DNA from: Bifidobacterium psychraerophilum
GTDB lineage: Bacteria > Actinomycetota > Actinomycetes > Actinomycetales > Bifidobacteriaceae
DNA: 64,000 nt
Assembly (NCBI RefSeq): GCF_000741705.1
Contig: NZ_JGZI01000010.1
Location: 372,001 to 436,000, forward strand
Direction: 5' to 3'
Part shown: positions 52,689 to 61,396 of the stretch, one piece after another
Position numbering within the stretch: the first letter of the stretch is position 1
Layout of the letters: every line of letters starts with the position of its first letter
Translations under genes and position numbers: made by a program
Notes under the pieces: model-generated
Told to the model about the DNA's origin: nothing
The model's input: the letters and a program-made list of their open reading frames with translations, nothing else
Databases searched by the model: none

Positions 52689-53360
52689 ATGAACAAAACC
52701 TCTTATACGAATCTTTCCAAGGCATGGGAATTCATCGAGTCGCGCGCCCTCGATGCACAGCGTGCCGTATTGCAGAGCACCCGTGCGACCGCGGAATCAC
52801 AAGGTCATGAACAGGGTTCGGCGGCACAGGCCTCATTCCTCAAGATGCTGGTCAAACTGACCGCCGCACGCTCGATCATCCTTGTCGGAACGGCCGCGGC
52901 GGTGGAGACCATAGAGATCATCGATGCGTTGGAAGGCAAAGGCCAACTGACGGTTGTCGACTCAAGCGCCGATGGTGCGGCCTTCATCCGTTCCATTTTC
53001 AATGAGCTCGATGACGAAAGCGATACCCGTATGCGCGTGGTCAACGCGGCGGCTGGAATCTTCCTGCCCCGACTGAATGCCGACGATTACGACCTCATCA
53101 TCGTCACCGGCGACGCCTCGAACTACACCGCCACCTATGAGCAATCACAGCGTCTGCTGAAACAAGGCGGGATTACCGTTTTCACCGACATGCTGGGCTT
53201 CGCCAGCTCCGATTCACAAGGCGGGCTGCTGAATCCCGTCGACCGCAGTCCCAAGACGGTCGAACTGCGATCGTTGCTGAGCACCATCGAAACGGATGAG
53301 CATATCGACAGCACACTGATTCCTGTCGGAAGCGGTCTGCTGATCGCCGAGCACCGGTAA
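52689..53360 (+). CDS. O-methyltransferase family 3-like protein
   Basis: 223 residues. The Rossmann-like fold shows SIILVGTAAAVETIEIIDAL where the SAM-binding loop normally reads G-T-x-x-G, then LTVVDSSADGAAFIRSIFNE with the acidic residue, DYDLIIVTGDASNYTATYEQ for the catalytic Asp region and SGLLIAEHR at the end. The general order agrees with the actinobacterial O-methyltransferase family 3 found near sigma-factor and Mrp genes, but the glycine-rich loop is altered, so catalytic activity is unsure. The frame starts at the ATG 52689 without a ribosome site. Confidence 0.75.
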   Translation: MNKTSYTNLSKAWEFIESRALDAQRAVLQSTRATAESQGHEQGSAAQASFLKMLVKLTAARSIILVGTAAAVETIEIIDALEGKGQLTVVDSSADGAAFIRSIFNELDDESDTRMRVVNAAAGIFLPRLNADDYDLIIVTGDASNYTATYEQSQRLLKQGGITVFTDMLGFASSDSQGGLLNPVDRSPKTVELRSLLSTIETDEHIDSTLIPVGSGLLIAEHR

Positions 53361-53429
53361 CACCCGCCGCCATCCCCGGCTGACGACAGCCCGAAGGCCG
53401 CACCATCCGGCCTTACCACGGCTCAGAGC

Positions 53430-53457
53430 GGGTGGGTGCGGAGCTCCGCACCCACCC
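53430..53457. terminator. Perfect 28-bp palindrome between convergent genes
   Basis: GGGTGGGTGCGGAG and its exact reverse complement CTCCGCACCCACCC abut at 53443/53444. A smaller hairpin AAGGCCG/CGGCCTT with a 7-nt loop lies at 53394-53414. The element is between the methyltransferase-like and LOG-family stops and is probably a bidirectional terminator. Confidence 0.6.
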
Positions 53458-53480
53458 CAAGCGGCATTCAGGCCGGGTTA

Positions 53481-54380
53481 TCAGCGCTTGCCGATGCCGC
53501 TCGTGGCCACTTTCACAGCCTCATCGGCATCATCGGTGACGAGGACGCGATCGGGATCGAGATCGGAGATCATCGCCCTGTCCTTCACCGTCGTGTTCAG
53601 CCAATCGAACAGCCCCTGCCAGTACTGCTTGTCGTACAGCACGACGGGGATGCTCGCGACTTTGTTGGTCTGCACCAATGTCAGCAATTCGAACATCTCA
53701 TCCAAGGTGCCGAAACCGCCGGGGCAGATGATCACACCTGAAGAATATTTCACGAACATGGTCTTGCGAACGAAGAAGTAGCGGAAGCTGATCCCCAGAT
53801 TGACCCAGCTGTTGACTCCCTGCTCGTGTGGCAACTCGATGCCGAGGCCGATCGATTTGCCTCCGGCGAGCGCCGCTCCGCGGTTCGCGGCCTCCATCAC
53901 ACCGGGCCCACCGCCGGTGATGACGGCGATACCCTGCTCAGCCACCTTTTTGCCCATATGCCGGGCGGCTTTGTAAATGGGATCGGTACGAGGCGTACGG
54001 GCTGACCCGAAGATCGACACGGCAGGGCCGACTTCCGCGAGCGCGCCGAATCCATCCACGAACTCGGACTGGATGCGCAGCACGCGCCACGGATCCATAT
54101 GGAGCCAATCCGTCGTGCTGCCCGGTGCCAGGAGATTCCCTGTGGTGTTGTCCTTGGGGATCATATGGCCCCGCATGATTACCGGACCGCGATGGTAGGT
54201 ATCCCCCAGAGGGGACGCCCCCTCCTGGTGTTCGCCATGCTCATCATGCTCGGACGGCTGCTGTGCCGTCTTCAGCTCTTCCTGCTCGGTAAGAGCTTTG
54301 GTTTTCTTGGCCGAACGAGCTTTTTTCCCACCTTTTGCACCGGCATCCGATTTCGTCTTGTTATCCGACTTTTTCGCCAT
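53481..54380 (-). CDS. LOG-family (TIGR00730-like) Rossmann-fold protein
   Basis: 299 residues. A Lys/Ala/Glu-rich N-terminus of about 60 residues precedes the domain with VSIFGSARTPRTDPIY, GIAVITGGGPGVMEAANRGA and CPGGFGTLDEMFELLT; GGGPGVMEA and PGGFGTLDE are the two signatures of the LOG family, with the catalytic Arg/Glu in them. Such enzymes hydrolyse nucleoside monophosphates at the base (for cytokinin-type ribosides in plants) and are often misnamed lysine decarboxylases. The physiological substrate here is unknown. AAGGAG lies 3 bp before the ATG at 54380, which is close. Confidence 0.92.
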   Translation of the reverse strand: MAKKSDNKTKSDAGAKGGKKARSAKKTKALTEQEELKTAQQPSEHDEHGEHQEGASPLGDTYHRGPVIMRGHMIPKDNTTGNLLAPGSTTDWLHMDPWRVLRIQSEFVDGFGALAEVGPAVSIFGSARTPRTDPIYKAARHMGKKVAEQGIAVITGGGPGVMEAANRGAALAGGKSIGLGIELPHEQGVNSWVNLGISFRYFFVRKTMFVKYSSGVIICPGGFGTLDEMFELLTLVQTNKVASIPVVLYDKQYWQGLFDWLNTTVKDRAMISDLDPDRVLVTDDADEAVKVATSGIGKR

Positions 54381-54592
54381 TCATGCTCCTTGATCTGCTC
54401 ACCATCAGGGTATCAGCGATTCAATGATGTTCACCCTGCACGATTACCGAATACCGTTCTGCTTGCCGACAGTTCAGATGCCGTTCATATATGCGCCCAT
54501 CGGGCAGCACGCGTCACCATATGCATATCGAGGACGGTGTGCCTCACCGTGCCCGTGAATGCGTGTGGCATGACCCACTGGAAAGCGACATC

Positions 54593-55771
54593 CTAACGGT
54601 GCTTCAGCGCCTGCTCAACGCCTTCACAGGCCCGTTCAAGCATGCTGCGTGGGCATGCGATGTTCACCCGTTCAAATCCGGCACCGCCATCACCGAAGAG
54701 CACGCCCTCATCGAAGTAGACCCGTGCCTGGTATCGCATGAAGTCGCGCAACTCCTCAGCCGACATCTTGAGCTTTCTGCAATCGAGCCATGCCAGATAG
54801 GTGCCTTCCGGTTCGACGAGGTCGATCGCGTCGTTGCCTGACGCGAATTCCCTGAGCACTTCCAGATTCCCGTTCAGATACGTACGCAACTCATTCAGCC
54901 AGTCCGCGCCATGCTCGTATGCGGCCTGGCACGCGACCAGACCGAAATGGTTGACCGAAAGACCGGCGACATTATCGGCGGCTATGCCGAAGGACCTCCT
55001 CAGCGCCGCATCCGGAATCACAACATTGGATGTGATCAACCCTGCCAGGTTGAACGTCTTGCTCGGGGCGGTGAATTCCATGCAATGCGCGGCAACGTCC
55101 TCCCCCAGTGTGGAGAACATCGTCACCTCATGACCCGGATATGCGAAATCCGCGTGGATCTCATCCGCGAGGATCGTCACGCCGTGTCGCACACAGATAT
55201 CGGCGAGACGACGCAGCTCCTCGGCGCTCCACACCCTTCCGACCGGATTGTGCGGGTTGCACAGGATCATGGCCGTGCACCGTGGTTCCGAAGCCTTACG
55301 CTCCAGGTCCTCATAATCCATTTCGTAGCGACCGGCCGCATTCTGGACCAGCTCATTGTTCAGAATTGTCAAACCGTTGCGGAGGGCCGCATTGGTGAAG
55401 GGGTAATAGACCGGTCGCTGGATGATGACGGCATCGCCGGGATGCGTCACCGCTCGCAGCCCTGTGAATACCGCGGTCATCACGCCGTCGCTTGGTGTAA
55501 TCCATTCTTTCCGGATGTTCCAGTGATGATGCTCCGACATCCAGGATTGCAATGCCTCATAGTATGCGTCGGTGCAATACTCGTAACCGAACACGCCCCC
55601 ATCCACGGCCCGATGCAAGGCCTCGATGATCTCCGGTGCCGTCGTGAACTCCATATCCGCAACGGAAAGCGCGAGCACATCGTCGCTGTTCGGCCCCATA
55701 TCCTGACGGACCGCCGCCCATTTTTCTGAGGCGAGTTGGCTGTGATCAATAACGGTATCGAAATCGTACAC
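54593..55771 (-). CDS. PLP-dependent aminotransferase/C-S lyase, PatB/MalY family (copy 2)
   Basis: 392 residues, the standard size. LSVADMEFTTAPEI, VYYPFTNAALRNGL, LCNPHNPVGRVWSAEELRRL, LADEIHADFAYPGHE, the PLP lysine in FTAPSKTFNLAGL and VEPEGTYLAWLDCR belong to the cystathionine beta-lyase/PatB class, which cleaves cystathionine to homocysteine or releases sulfide from cysteine. It starts at GTG 55771. The other paralogue (26380-27639) is only moderately similar and has a longer N-terminus. No regulator is adjacent; about 140 bp upstream of its start lies a 13-bp tandem array. Confidence 0.9.
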   Translation of the reverse strand: MYDFDTVIDHSQLASEKWAAVRQDMGPNSDDVLALSVADMEFTTAPEIIEALHRAVDGGVFGYEYCTDAYYEALQSWMSEHHHWNIRKEWITPSDGVMTAVFTGLRAVTHPGDAVIIQRPVYYPFTNAALRNGLTILNNELVQNAAGRYEMDYEDLERKASEPRCTAMILCNPHNPVGRVWSAEELRRLADICVRHGVTILADEIHADFAYPGHEVTMFSTLGEDVAAHCMEFTAPSKTFNLAGLITSNVVIPDAALRRSFGIAADNVAGLSVNHFGLVACQAAYEHGADWLNELRTYLNGNLEVLREFASGNDAIDLVEPEGTYLAWLDCRKLKMSAEELRDFMRYQARVYFDEGVLFGDGGAGFERVNIACPRSMLERACEGVEQALKHR

Positions 55772-56087
55772 TCTGGTGGGCCTTTCCGGTCATTTGCATG
55801 GGATTCAAACGATGTTCATGCTACATCCGCATATAGGACGATTCCTTTCCGCAAAGCATTTCGCGATGACATCGGAGCGTGGCATGCCGCATGGCCCTGT
55901 ATCGCCTCACATACCGCTCTGGCATACCGCTCTGGCATACCGCTCTCGCGTGGTCATATCCTCGAATCCGGGACCCTGCTGTTGCATTCGACCGAATCAC
56001 CCCAGATGAGACACACCGGTTTGCAAAAGGCGAAGGAGAGAGCTATTGTATTCAAGTTGCCTGAAAGCCTCGGCATTCAGACGACAT
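55772..56087. other. Gene-free stretch containing a 13-bp tandem array
   Basis: 316 bp with no convincing gene between the PatB/MalY start and tRNA-Arg. The only notable content is the tandem array at 55910-55948; the rest should hold the leftward promoter of the aminotransferase gene and the rightward promoter of the tRNA. The frames open here have no ribosome sites or family sequence. Confidence 0.5.
55910..55948. repeat. Three tandem 13-bp units
   Basis: CATACCGCTCTGG at 55910-55922 and again at 55923-55935, followed by CATACCGCTCTCG at 55936-55948, head to tail without spacers. The unit is unrelated in sequence to the 13-bp array at 26275 but has the same period. Confidence 0.85.
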
Positions 56088-56161
56088 GCGCCAGTAGCCC
56101 AATGGATTAGAGCAGCTGACTACGGATCAGCAGGTTGCAGGTTCGAATCCTGTCTGGCGCA
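56088..56161 (+). tRNA. tRNA-Arg (anticodon ACG), CCA not encoded
   Basis: The acceptor stem GCGCCAG (56088-56094) pairs with CTGGCGC (56154-56160). The anticodon stem CTGAC/ATCAG-type helix encloses CTACGGA, giving anticodon ACG, which is deaminated to ICG to read CGU/CGC/CGA. The T arm reads GCAGGTTCGAATCCTGT. The discriminator A is followed by CAT, so CCA must be added after transcription, in contrast to the tRNA-Leu in this window. A strong terminator follows. Confidence 0.95.
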
Positions 56162-56170
56162 CATACCAAA

Positions 56171-56201
56171 CCCCCACGGTCATCACGACCGCGGGGGTTT
56201 T
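56171..56201 (+). terminator. Rho-independent terminator of tRNA-Arg
   Basis: CCCCC (56171-56175) pairs with GGGGG (56193-56197) and CGGTC (56177-56181) with GACCG (56187-56191), around a short loop, followed by TTTTC. This is the clearest T-tailed intrinsic terminator in the window and ends the tRNA transcript. Confidence 0.88.
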
Positions 56202-56251
56202 CTCATGCCAAGCCCCGACCGGTGCGGCTGCGATGCTGTGAGGCCGGTGAC

Positions 56252-56257
56252 TATACT
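56252..56257 (+). promoter_or_regulatory. Probable -10 box of the nucleoside phosphorylase-like gene
   Basis: TATACT is a near-consensus -10 hexamer 71 bp before the chosen ATG. No clear -35 lies 17 bp upstream (CTGCGA). A start site near 56264 would give a leader of about 60 nt, or place the TTG at 56266 close to the 5' end. Confidence 0.4.
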
Positions 56258-56322
56258 GGTGTGTCTTGGACAGGGACGCGGCAAGGATCGCCGTGCCGCA
56301 GCATATGAAGGACGCCGACACC

Positions 56323-57084
56323 ATGCTATTAAGCGAATTCGATGGGGATGACACCGCCATTCTCGAACCGAGCCATTCCGATGCCTCGGTCCCGCAATCG
56401 GGGCTTCCCGAAACCTTCCTCTGCCCTTTCGCCCAGCAGATCATCGATGAGCTCGCGGCGGAGGGACGCATCACCCCGATCGGCGCCATCAACTCAGTGA
56501 ACGGCTCATTGCCGATGTATTCGATGCATCATCAAGGCCGTGACTATGGTGTCGTCCGTGCCAACATGGGTGCGCCGATAGTGGTCGGGGATTTCGAGGA
56601 GATGCATTACTTCGGCGCCAAGCACTTCATCGTGTTCGGTCCGTGCGGGATCATCGGCGAAGACAGACGCTCGGATGAGATCATCATCCCCACGGCCGCA
56701 CTGCGCGATGAAGGGACAAGCTACCACTACGCGCCATCCTCCCCCTCCATAGCCGCGCAATCCGCAAGCCTGGCATTGATGGAAGACGTACTTGTCGAGC
56801 ATTCCATCCGGTACGGAACAGCCGTCACATGGACCACGGATGCCATTTACCGTGAGACACGCAAGAAAACCGGAGAGCGTGTGAATCAGGGTGCCAGTGT
56901 GGTCGATATGGAGGCAAGCGCTCTGATGGCGTGGAGCCAATTCCGCAAGACCGACCTCTACCAGTTCTTTTACACGGCCGATTACGTCTCACAGGATGGC
57001 TGGGACCAGCGGCGCGATCAGCGGCGCAGACCCCTTGAGGATTTCCTGCGGATCGCGCTGCTGATAGCATCACGCTGCCAATAA
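56323..57084 (+). CDS. Nucleoside phosphorylase-like protein (uridine/purine phosphorylase fold)
   Basis: 253 residues from ATG 56323 (AAGGA 10 bp upstream; ATG 56305 and a TTG at 56266 are also in frame). The PNP/UDP phosphorylase fold shows FVVFGPCGI-like HFIVFGPCGIIGE, VRANMGAPIVVGDFEE, EDVLVEHSIRYGTAVTWTTDAIYRET (in part RYGTAVTWTTDAIYRE) and SVVDMEASALMAW, the last being the ribose-binding Met-Glu signature. Substrate loops differ from classical uridine phosphorylase, so purine, uridine or other nucleosides are possible. It acts in cytosolic base salvage. It stands alone between tRNA-Arg and the convergent surface-protein gene. Confidence 0.8.
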   Translation: MLLSEFDGDDTAILEPSHSDASVPQSGLPETFLCPFAQQIIDELAAEGRITPIGAINSVNGSLPMYSMHHQGRDYGVVRANMGAPIVVGDFEEMHYFGAKHFIVFGPCGIIGEDRRSDEIIIPTAALRDEGTSYHYAPSSPSIAAQSASLALMEDVLVEHSIRYGTAVTWTTDAIYRETRKKTGERVNQGASVVDMEASALMAWSQFRKTDLYQFFYTADYVSQDGWDQRRDQRRRPLEDFLRIALLIASRCQ

Positions 57085-57193
57085 CGATGCGATCACAACG
57101 GCACTTCGATACCAGCGTTCCCGGCGTGCACCCTCTCACAGGCGGCACACACCGGGAACGGTGATCATACGAAGCGGCTAGGCATACCGCACG

Positions 57194-59203
57194 TCATCCA
57201 CGGGTGCTACGCCTCGCACGCACCACCAGGAAAACCGATGACAGGGCCGCGCAGAGCACCACGAATCCGACCGCCCATAGGGATGCCGTGCCTGTGGTGG
57301 CGAGATGGCCGGCACCGCCGCCCCCTTCTCCATCGGATGCCGAGGTGATGGCGCCGGATCCAAGATCATGGCCGCCTGCCGCATCCGAGGATCCAGCTCC
57401 TCGCGGTGGATTGTTTGCCGTGGTATCCGGTGCGGATGAGCTCACCACAGCCGCACGCACTTCGGCTCCGAGACCTTGGGAATCATCGAGCGCCACACCA
57501 CTGACGCGTTGCAGCGCACCGGCCTGCCGTTCCTGGGCATTGAGCACGATCGTCGTCGAACGACCGGGCACTGTGATCCGGGTGTTCGCGGCGACGCTTC
57601 CCGCAGCAATCGTTTTGCCCGCCACGCTTCCTCCTCCGGTGGTCATCTTCACTGATCCGTCATGACCGACCTGCACCGAGACATCCGTCAGTCTGACCTC
57701 GATCGCCGTACCCGGATACAGCAGCAGTGAGGATACGGAGGCTTTGGCCTCTTTGGCATCAACCGTCGAGCTCAGCTTCGTGGCCGATATCTGCCCCGCA
57801 TACCCATCGGTGGCCTCATCCTTGCTGGCGGTGCCGCTGAGGGATTTCGCCTTTGCGCCATCGCCGGACGCCGACAGTGCCACAGGGCTCACCGGAGAAG
57901 GCCCTTGCGCATACAGGCCATAGGCATATCTGCCCGTGGGAACCGCGTCATCGTCAGCAGTGCCATCCGAGGGTGAGGGATCGGGTGTGGGCGTGGGATC
58001 GGGATCCTCATGTGAATCCTGGGCGCTCCAGTGAACCTGTCCAAGTATCACGGATGGATAGGTGCCGGTCAGATCCTCGTAGCGCAGCGCATTGATGGTG
58101 ATGCTGCCATCCTGGTTGACGACGCGCTCATTGAGATACACATGCACCCGGGGTGTTCCATCCGGGGCCATGCCCGTATAGAGGTCGGTTCCGCTGTTGA
58201 TCCACACACCGTTGACGAAGATTCCCGAACTGCCGCCGCTGAGAGCGATGCTTGAGGATCCGTCGGCCTTCACATCCAGCGACAGTCCGTATACACGTAA
58301 GGCGCTCCACATATACATCCCGATATCGGATGTGTCGGGTATCTGTTCGAAGGATTCGACATCGACATGCGATCCGCCATCAGCATCATGCCGGACCGTG
58401 ACGTTCTTGGCAGTCACCGGCACCTCGGTGGAGGTGATGCTCGGCGAGGTGGCGCTGCCCACGGAATCGACACTGGGCTGCCCGTCGATCAGTGTTTTCC
58501 CTGATGGAGAGACGACGGTGACGCCTGAAACGGCTGGCACGGTCTTCTCGGTTTCAGCGGGGGCGCAGCTCACCACGCCCAATTGCACCCGCCATATCTC
58601 CGATGCCCCGGCTTCCGCCTCGATGCGCAGTGCCGTCGTGGTGGTGCGGGAATCCTTGTCGCTTTCGCGTTGCGCGACGTATACGCGGGTTTCGCCGTAT
58701 TTCGACGTCGGCAGATCGTAGGTGTATCCCGAGGCGAGTTTGTCCTGCTGGAGGATGTCGGTGTCGTTCACCTTGAGGCTGCCGAAGGAGACCTCGCTTT
58801 TGCCGTCCCTGGTGCATGAGACCTGCAGATCGCTGAAGGTCACCGCAGGCCGGTCCCTGAGTTGGTAATCCCCGCTGGCAATCGATGCGAAGGCGCCATC
58901 CGATGCCGCCCTGCTCTTCAATTGCTGCGAGCGCGTGGTGTTGAGCTTGAAGAAATCACCGGTCGCGTCCAGATCGTTGCTCACCGTATTACCCGATGAC
59001 CATTCACTGAGCGGTGCCTTCTCCTGTTGGACTCCCCCATCTATATCGAGTATGCGAACGCCATACGCACTGGTGGCGGGAATTTCATCGGCATGTGCCC
59101 TATCCGGCATGAATGCATGGAACATGGCCGCCACGCAGCAGATGACGAGCAGAGCCGCCCCGAAAGCTGTTGAGATACGTCGGATTCTTGTGCTGTCTTT
59201 CAT
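57194..59203 (-). CDS. Sortase-anchored surface protein with repeated beta-rich modules
   Basis: 669 residues. A signal peptide (AALLVICCVAAMFHAFMPDRAHA) is followed by three modules sharing a pattern: RVYVAQRESDKDSRTTTTAL near 175, RVHVYLNERVVNQDGSITIN near 365 and TTIVLNAQERQAGALQRVSG near 555, each leading to a short hydrophobic strand. This resembles the choice-of-anchor P type module of actinobacterial surface proteins, from memory. A linker DPDPTPTPDPSPSDG lies near 420. The C-terminus is a sorting signal: LATTG at 634, hydrophobic stretch, RARR. Its ATG overlaps the protease stop (ATGA), so it is the second gene of that operon. Ligand and function are unknown. Confidence 0.85.
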   Translation of the reverse strand: MKDSTRIRRISTAFGAALLVICCVAAMFHAFMPDRAHADEIPATSAYGVRILDIDGGVQQEKAPLSEWSSGNTVSNDLDATGDFFKLNTTRSQQLKSRAASDGAFASIASGDYQLRDRPAVTFSDLQVSCTRDGKSEVSFGSLKVNDTDILQQDKLASGYTYDLPTSKYGETRVYVAQRESDKDSRTTTTALRIEAEAGASEIWRVQLGVVSCAPAETEKTVPAVSGVTVVSPSGKTLIDGQPSVDSVGSATSPSITSTEVPVTAKNVTVRHDADGGSHVDVESFEQIPDTSDIGMYMWSALRVYGLSLDVKADGSSSIALSGGSSGIFVNGVWINSGTDLYTGMAPDGTPRVHVYLNERVVNQDGSITINALRYEDLTGTYPSVILGQVHWSAQDSHEDPDPTPTPDPSPSDGTADDDAVPTGRYAYGLYAQGPSPVSPVALSASGDGAKAKSLSGTASKDEATDGYAGQISATKLSSTVDAKEAKASVSSLLLYPGTAIEVRLTDVSVQVGHDGSVKMTTGGGSVAGKTIAAGSVAANTRITVPGRSTTIVLNAQERQAGALQRVSGVALDDSQGLGAEVRAAVVSSSAPDTTANNPPRGAGSSDAAGGHDLGSGAITSASDGEGGGGAGHLATTGTASLWAVGFVVLCAALSSVFLVVRARRSTRG

Positions 59204-61038
59204 CGCTGTGCTCCAAATTGCTTAAGGAATGCTGCGCCAGTGGGCACACCAAGTCCTGTGACCGGATCCCAACCCTCCGAGGATTGCAGGCTCTGAGGCT
59301 TGACGTCCCACATATACAGGGTCTCCAACCACAGCTGCCCTGTGTCCGCACCACGGCGATACCAGGTGGCCGCCGATGCTGGACGCACATCGCGTATCGC
59401 CTGCGACCCTGCCATCGAGTAGAGGTAGGGTGTGGCCAGACCGACCTTCACGCCACTGCTCGCCTTGGCAACGGCCACGGTGGCTGCGACCATCGGGGTC
59501 GCCAGACTGGTTCCTCCATGAGCCTCGTACTCCACCGTTCCGTCACTGGGTGAGTACACGGTGAACCCGGTGTTCGGATCCGCAAGAGAGGACACATCAG
59601 GCAGCAGACGTCCGTTGCCGCTTTTGGACAGGGACTTCTGCCACGTCGGACGCGTGTAGTATTTCGATTCTCCACCACCGGCTCCATAGATGAAGCCCGG
59701 AGGAATGATCGCGCCATTGCGGGCGAAGCGGGTCTGCGTCTCCCAGCCGGATTCCACCTCAATGGTGTTGTCGGCGTTCAATCCCGTGCTGGTGCCGCCT
59801 ACTGCGGTCACATAGGGGCTTGACGCCGGTGATGCCACATCGGCCTCTCCTTGATGATCGCCTGCGTTGGTGTAATCACCGTCGTTGCCGGTTGATGCGA
59901 ATACCGAGATATCCCTGGATCCGGCTTCGACGAGCACCCTGTTGAGCAAGGCCCTGTCCCCGTCGGTGTCGAGTTCTTCCTGGGCTCCGAAGGACAGCGA
60001 GATGACGTCCGGCGTGCTCGGCGATTCGACCGCGTCGAGAATCCTCAGATACAGGCTGTTGGTCGAGCAGTCGTTGGCACCCCAATACTCGATATCGGCG
60101 TCAGGGGCTATCGCGTGTGCCGCCTGCACATCAAGATGCTGTTCGGTGGTCCATGCGGCCGATCCTCCGCAGCGGCTTTCATCGGGGGAATCCGGGGCGT
60201 GATGCGTGTATTGGCCCGATCGGAAGGTCTGCGCACCGACCTTGGCGAAATACGTATTGGTGTTCGCTTCCACGGTCGCATCGTCGTATGCCGCGACAAT
60301 CGCGATTCGTGAGCCTTTGCCCGTTGCGGAGGCCGGCAGTTCGTGGATCGCGCGCAGCTGTTCCGGGCCGTAGCCGCATAAGGCGTTCGAACGATATGTC
60401 ACATTCACCGAGGTCGGCCATTGGGATGACAGCTTCTCACCCCAGTAGGCGGCGCAATCATCACTGACCTGCGTCGACGCGGCATTGCCCTGCGTCGATC
60501 GTTGTGCCGGTGAGGCGGTGGTGGCAGGCAAGGCGGCATCGGTATCAACCAGACCGGCGACGCTTTGGACCATGCTCAGATCAGCGGGCACGGAGAGGTC
60601 TCGGCTGGGTGCGACGGCCTGCCGTCCCTCATGTCTGCGCTGGACGAATGTGGTGTCGAAGGCCTGGGCGACGGCACTGCGTTGACCGGATATGCCCAGT
60701 GCGGAGATGTTCTGGTGGATTCGGTCCACGGTCAGCCCCTGCGAGGACAACCAAGCGCGAAGGCTCGTGAGCTGTGACGAGGACGTATCCTCCCGCAGGA
60801 TCAGCGTTGCCGTGATACTGCGGTCATCGTGCACCTGGGTGCCCTGCCGGGACCATTCCGGCGCGGTTCCCGACAATGTTCTGCGTGTACTCGAGGTCGA
60901 CACCTGACGTGCGTATGGGACAGGACCCTTCGGGTCATTCAGGGTACTTCCCCCGAATGCACTCCCCTGGGCCGCGGACAGTGAAGCAAGCACTGCGATG
61001 CAGGCCACCCCACCGGCGAATGAGCGCTTGAGGCGCAT
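59200..61038 (-). CDS. Secreted sedolisin-type serine-carboxyl protease (S53)
   Basis: 612 residues: signal peptide (VACIAVLASLSAAQGSAFG), a prodomain of about 170 residues (ITATLILREDTSSSQLTSLRAWLSSQGL in part) and the catalytic domain. The catalytic Glu 299 and Asp 303 lie in TTEQHLDVQAAHAIAPDAD and the nucleophile Ser 511 in HGGTSLATPMVA; the oxyanion part is SLSFGAQEE. Late calcium-site residues are around AIRDVRPAS and GWDPVTGLGVP. Sedolisins self-activate and work at acidic pH, suiting an acid-producing bacterium. No anchor is present, so it should be released. ATG 61038 has GAGAGGG upstream; the frame open to 61149 is not a signal peptide. Confidence 0.93.
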   Translation of the reverse strand: MRLKRSFAGGVACIAVLASLSAAQGSAFGGSTLNDPKGPVPYARQVSTSSTRRTLSGTAPEWSRQGTQVHDDRSITATLILREDTSSSQLTSLRAWLSSQGLTVDRIHQNISALGISGQRSAVAQAFDTTFVQRRHEGRQAVAPSRDLSVPADLSMVQSVAGLVDTDAALPATTASPAQRSTQGNAASTQVSDDCAAYWGEKLSSQWPTSVNVTYRSNALCGYGPEQLRAIHELPASATGKGSRIAIVAAYDDATVEANTNTYFAKVGAQTFRSGQYTHHAPDSPDESRCGGSAAWTTEQHLDVQAAHAIAPDADIEYWGANDCSTNSLYLRILDAVESPSTPDVISLSFGAQEELDTDGDRALLNRVLVEAGSRDISVFASTGNDGDYTNAGDHQGEADVASPASSPYVTAVGGTSTGLNADNTIEVESGWETQTRFARNGAIIPPGFIYGAGGGESKYYTRPTWQKSLSKSGNGRLLPDVSSLADPNTGFTVYSPSDGTVEYEAHGGTSLATPMVAATVAVAKASSGVKVGLATPYLYSMAGSQAIRDVRPASAATWYRRGADTGQLWLETLYMWDVKPQSLQSSEGWDPVTGLGVPTGAAFLKQFGAQR

Positions 61039-61396
61039 GGATTCCCTCTCTTCTACAAGGTGAGAAAGCTTCGGTACCCGCCTTAGCGTTCGCATGAACG
61101 TTTCCCTTAAGGGATACCGAATATAATTGATAATGATTACAGATATCATTGTAACCTGAGCCCTCTTCCTGCGGATACTCGCGCGTCGCCAGATCCATCG
61201 GAAAGAAAACTGTTGCTTTGTTCACCCTGCGTATGCATCCAGTACCCCTTCAGGACATCCGAAAATGATAGAAACGGCCTTGTTCCGTTTGCGCACCCTC
61301 CCTTGCGAACACCTCGGGCGATTCACCACAAGGGTCGCTCCGCGCCGGGGTGCGCAGGAATGGCATTCGACCAGCACAACCTCATGGAGAACAGCA
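61039..61396. promoter_or_regulatory. Divergent control region of protease operon and anchored phosphatase
   Basis: 358 bp separate the starts of the leftward protease and the rightward phosphatase. Three palindromes occur within 64 bp: CGTTCGCATGAACG (61087-61100), TCCCTTAAGGGA (61103-61114, perfect) and AATGAT-N7-ATCATT (61132-61150). The region between 61115 and 61155 is AT-rich, unlike its surroundings, and holds a TATATT hexamer on the minus strand. The third site resembles the spacing of metal-regulator boxes but is not a good match to a DtxR or Fur consensus. Confidence 0.5.

Noticed and set aside
61115-61155. Fur or DtxR iron box upstream of the protease
   Set aside because: AATGAT-N7-ATCATT has the symmetry but does not fit the known 19-bp consensus well; kept only as an unassigned palindrome.
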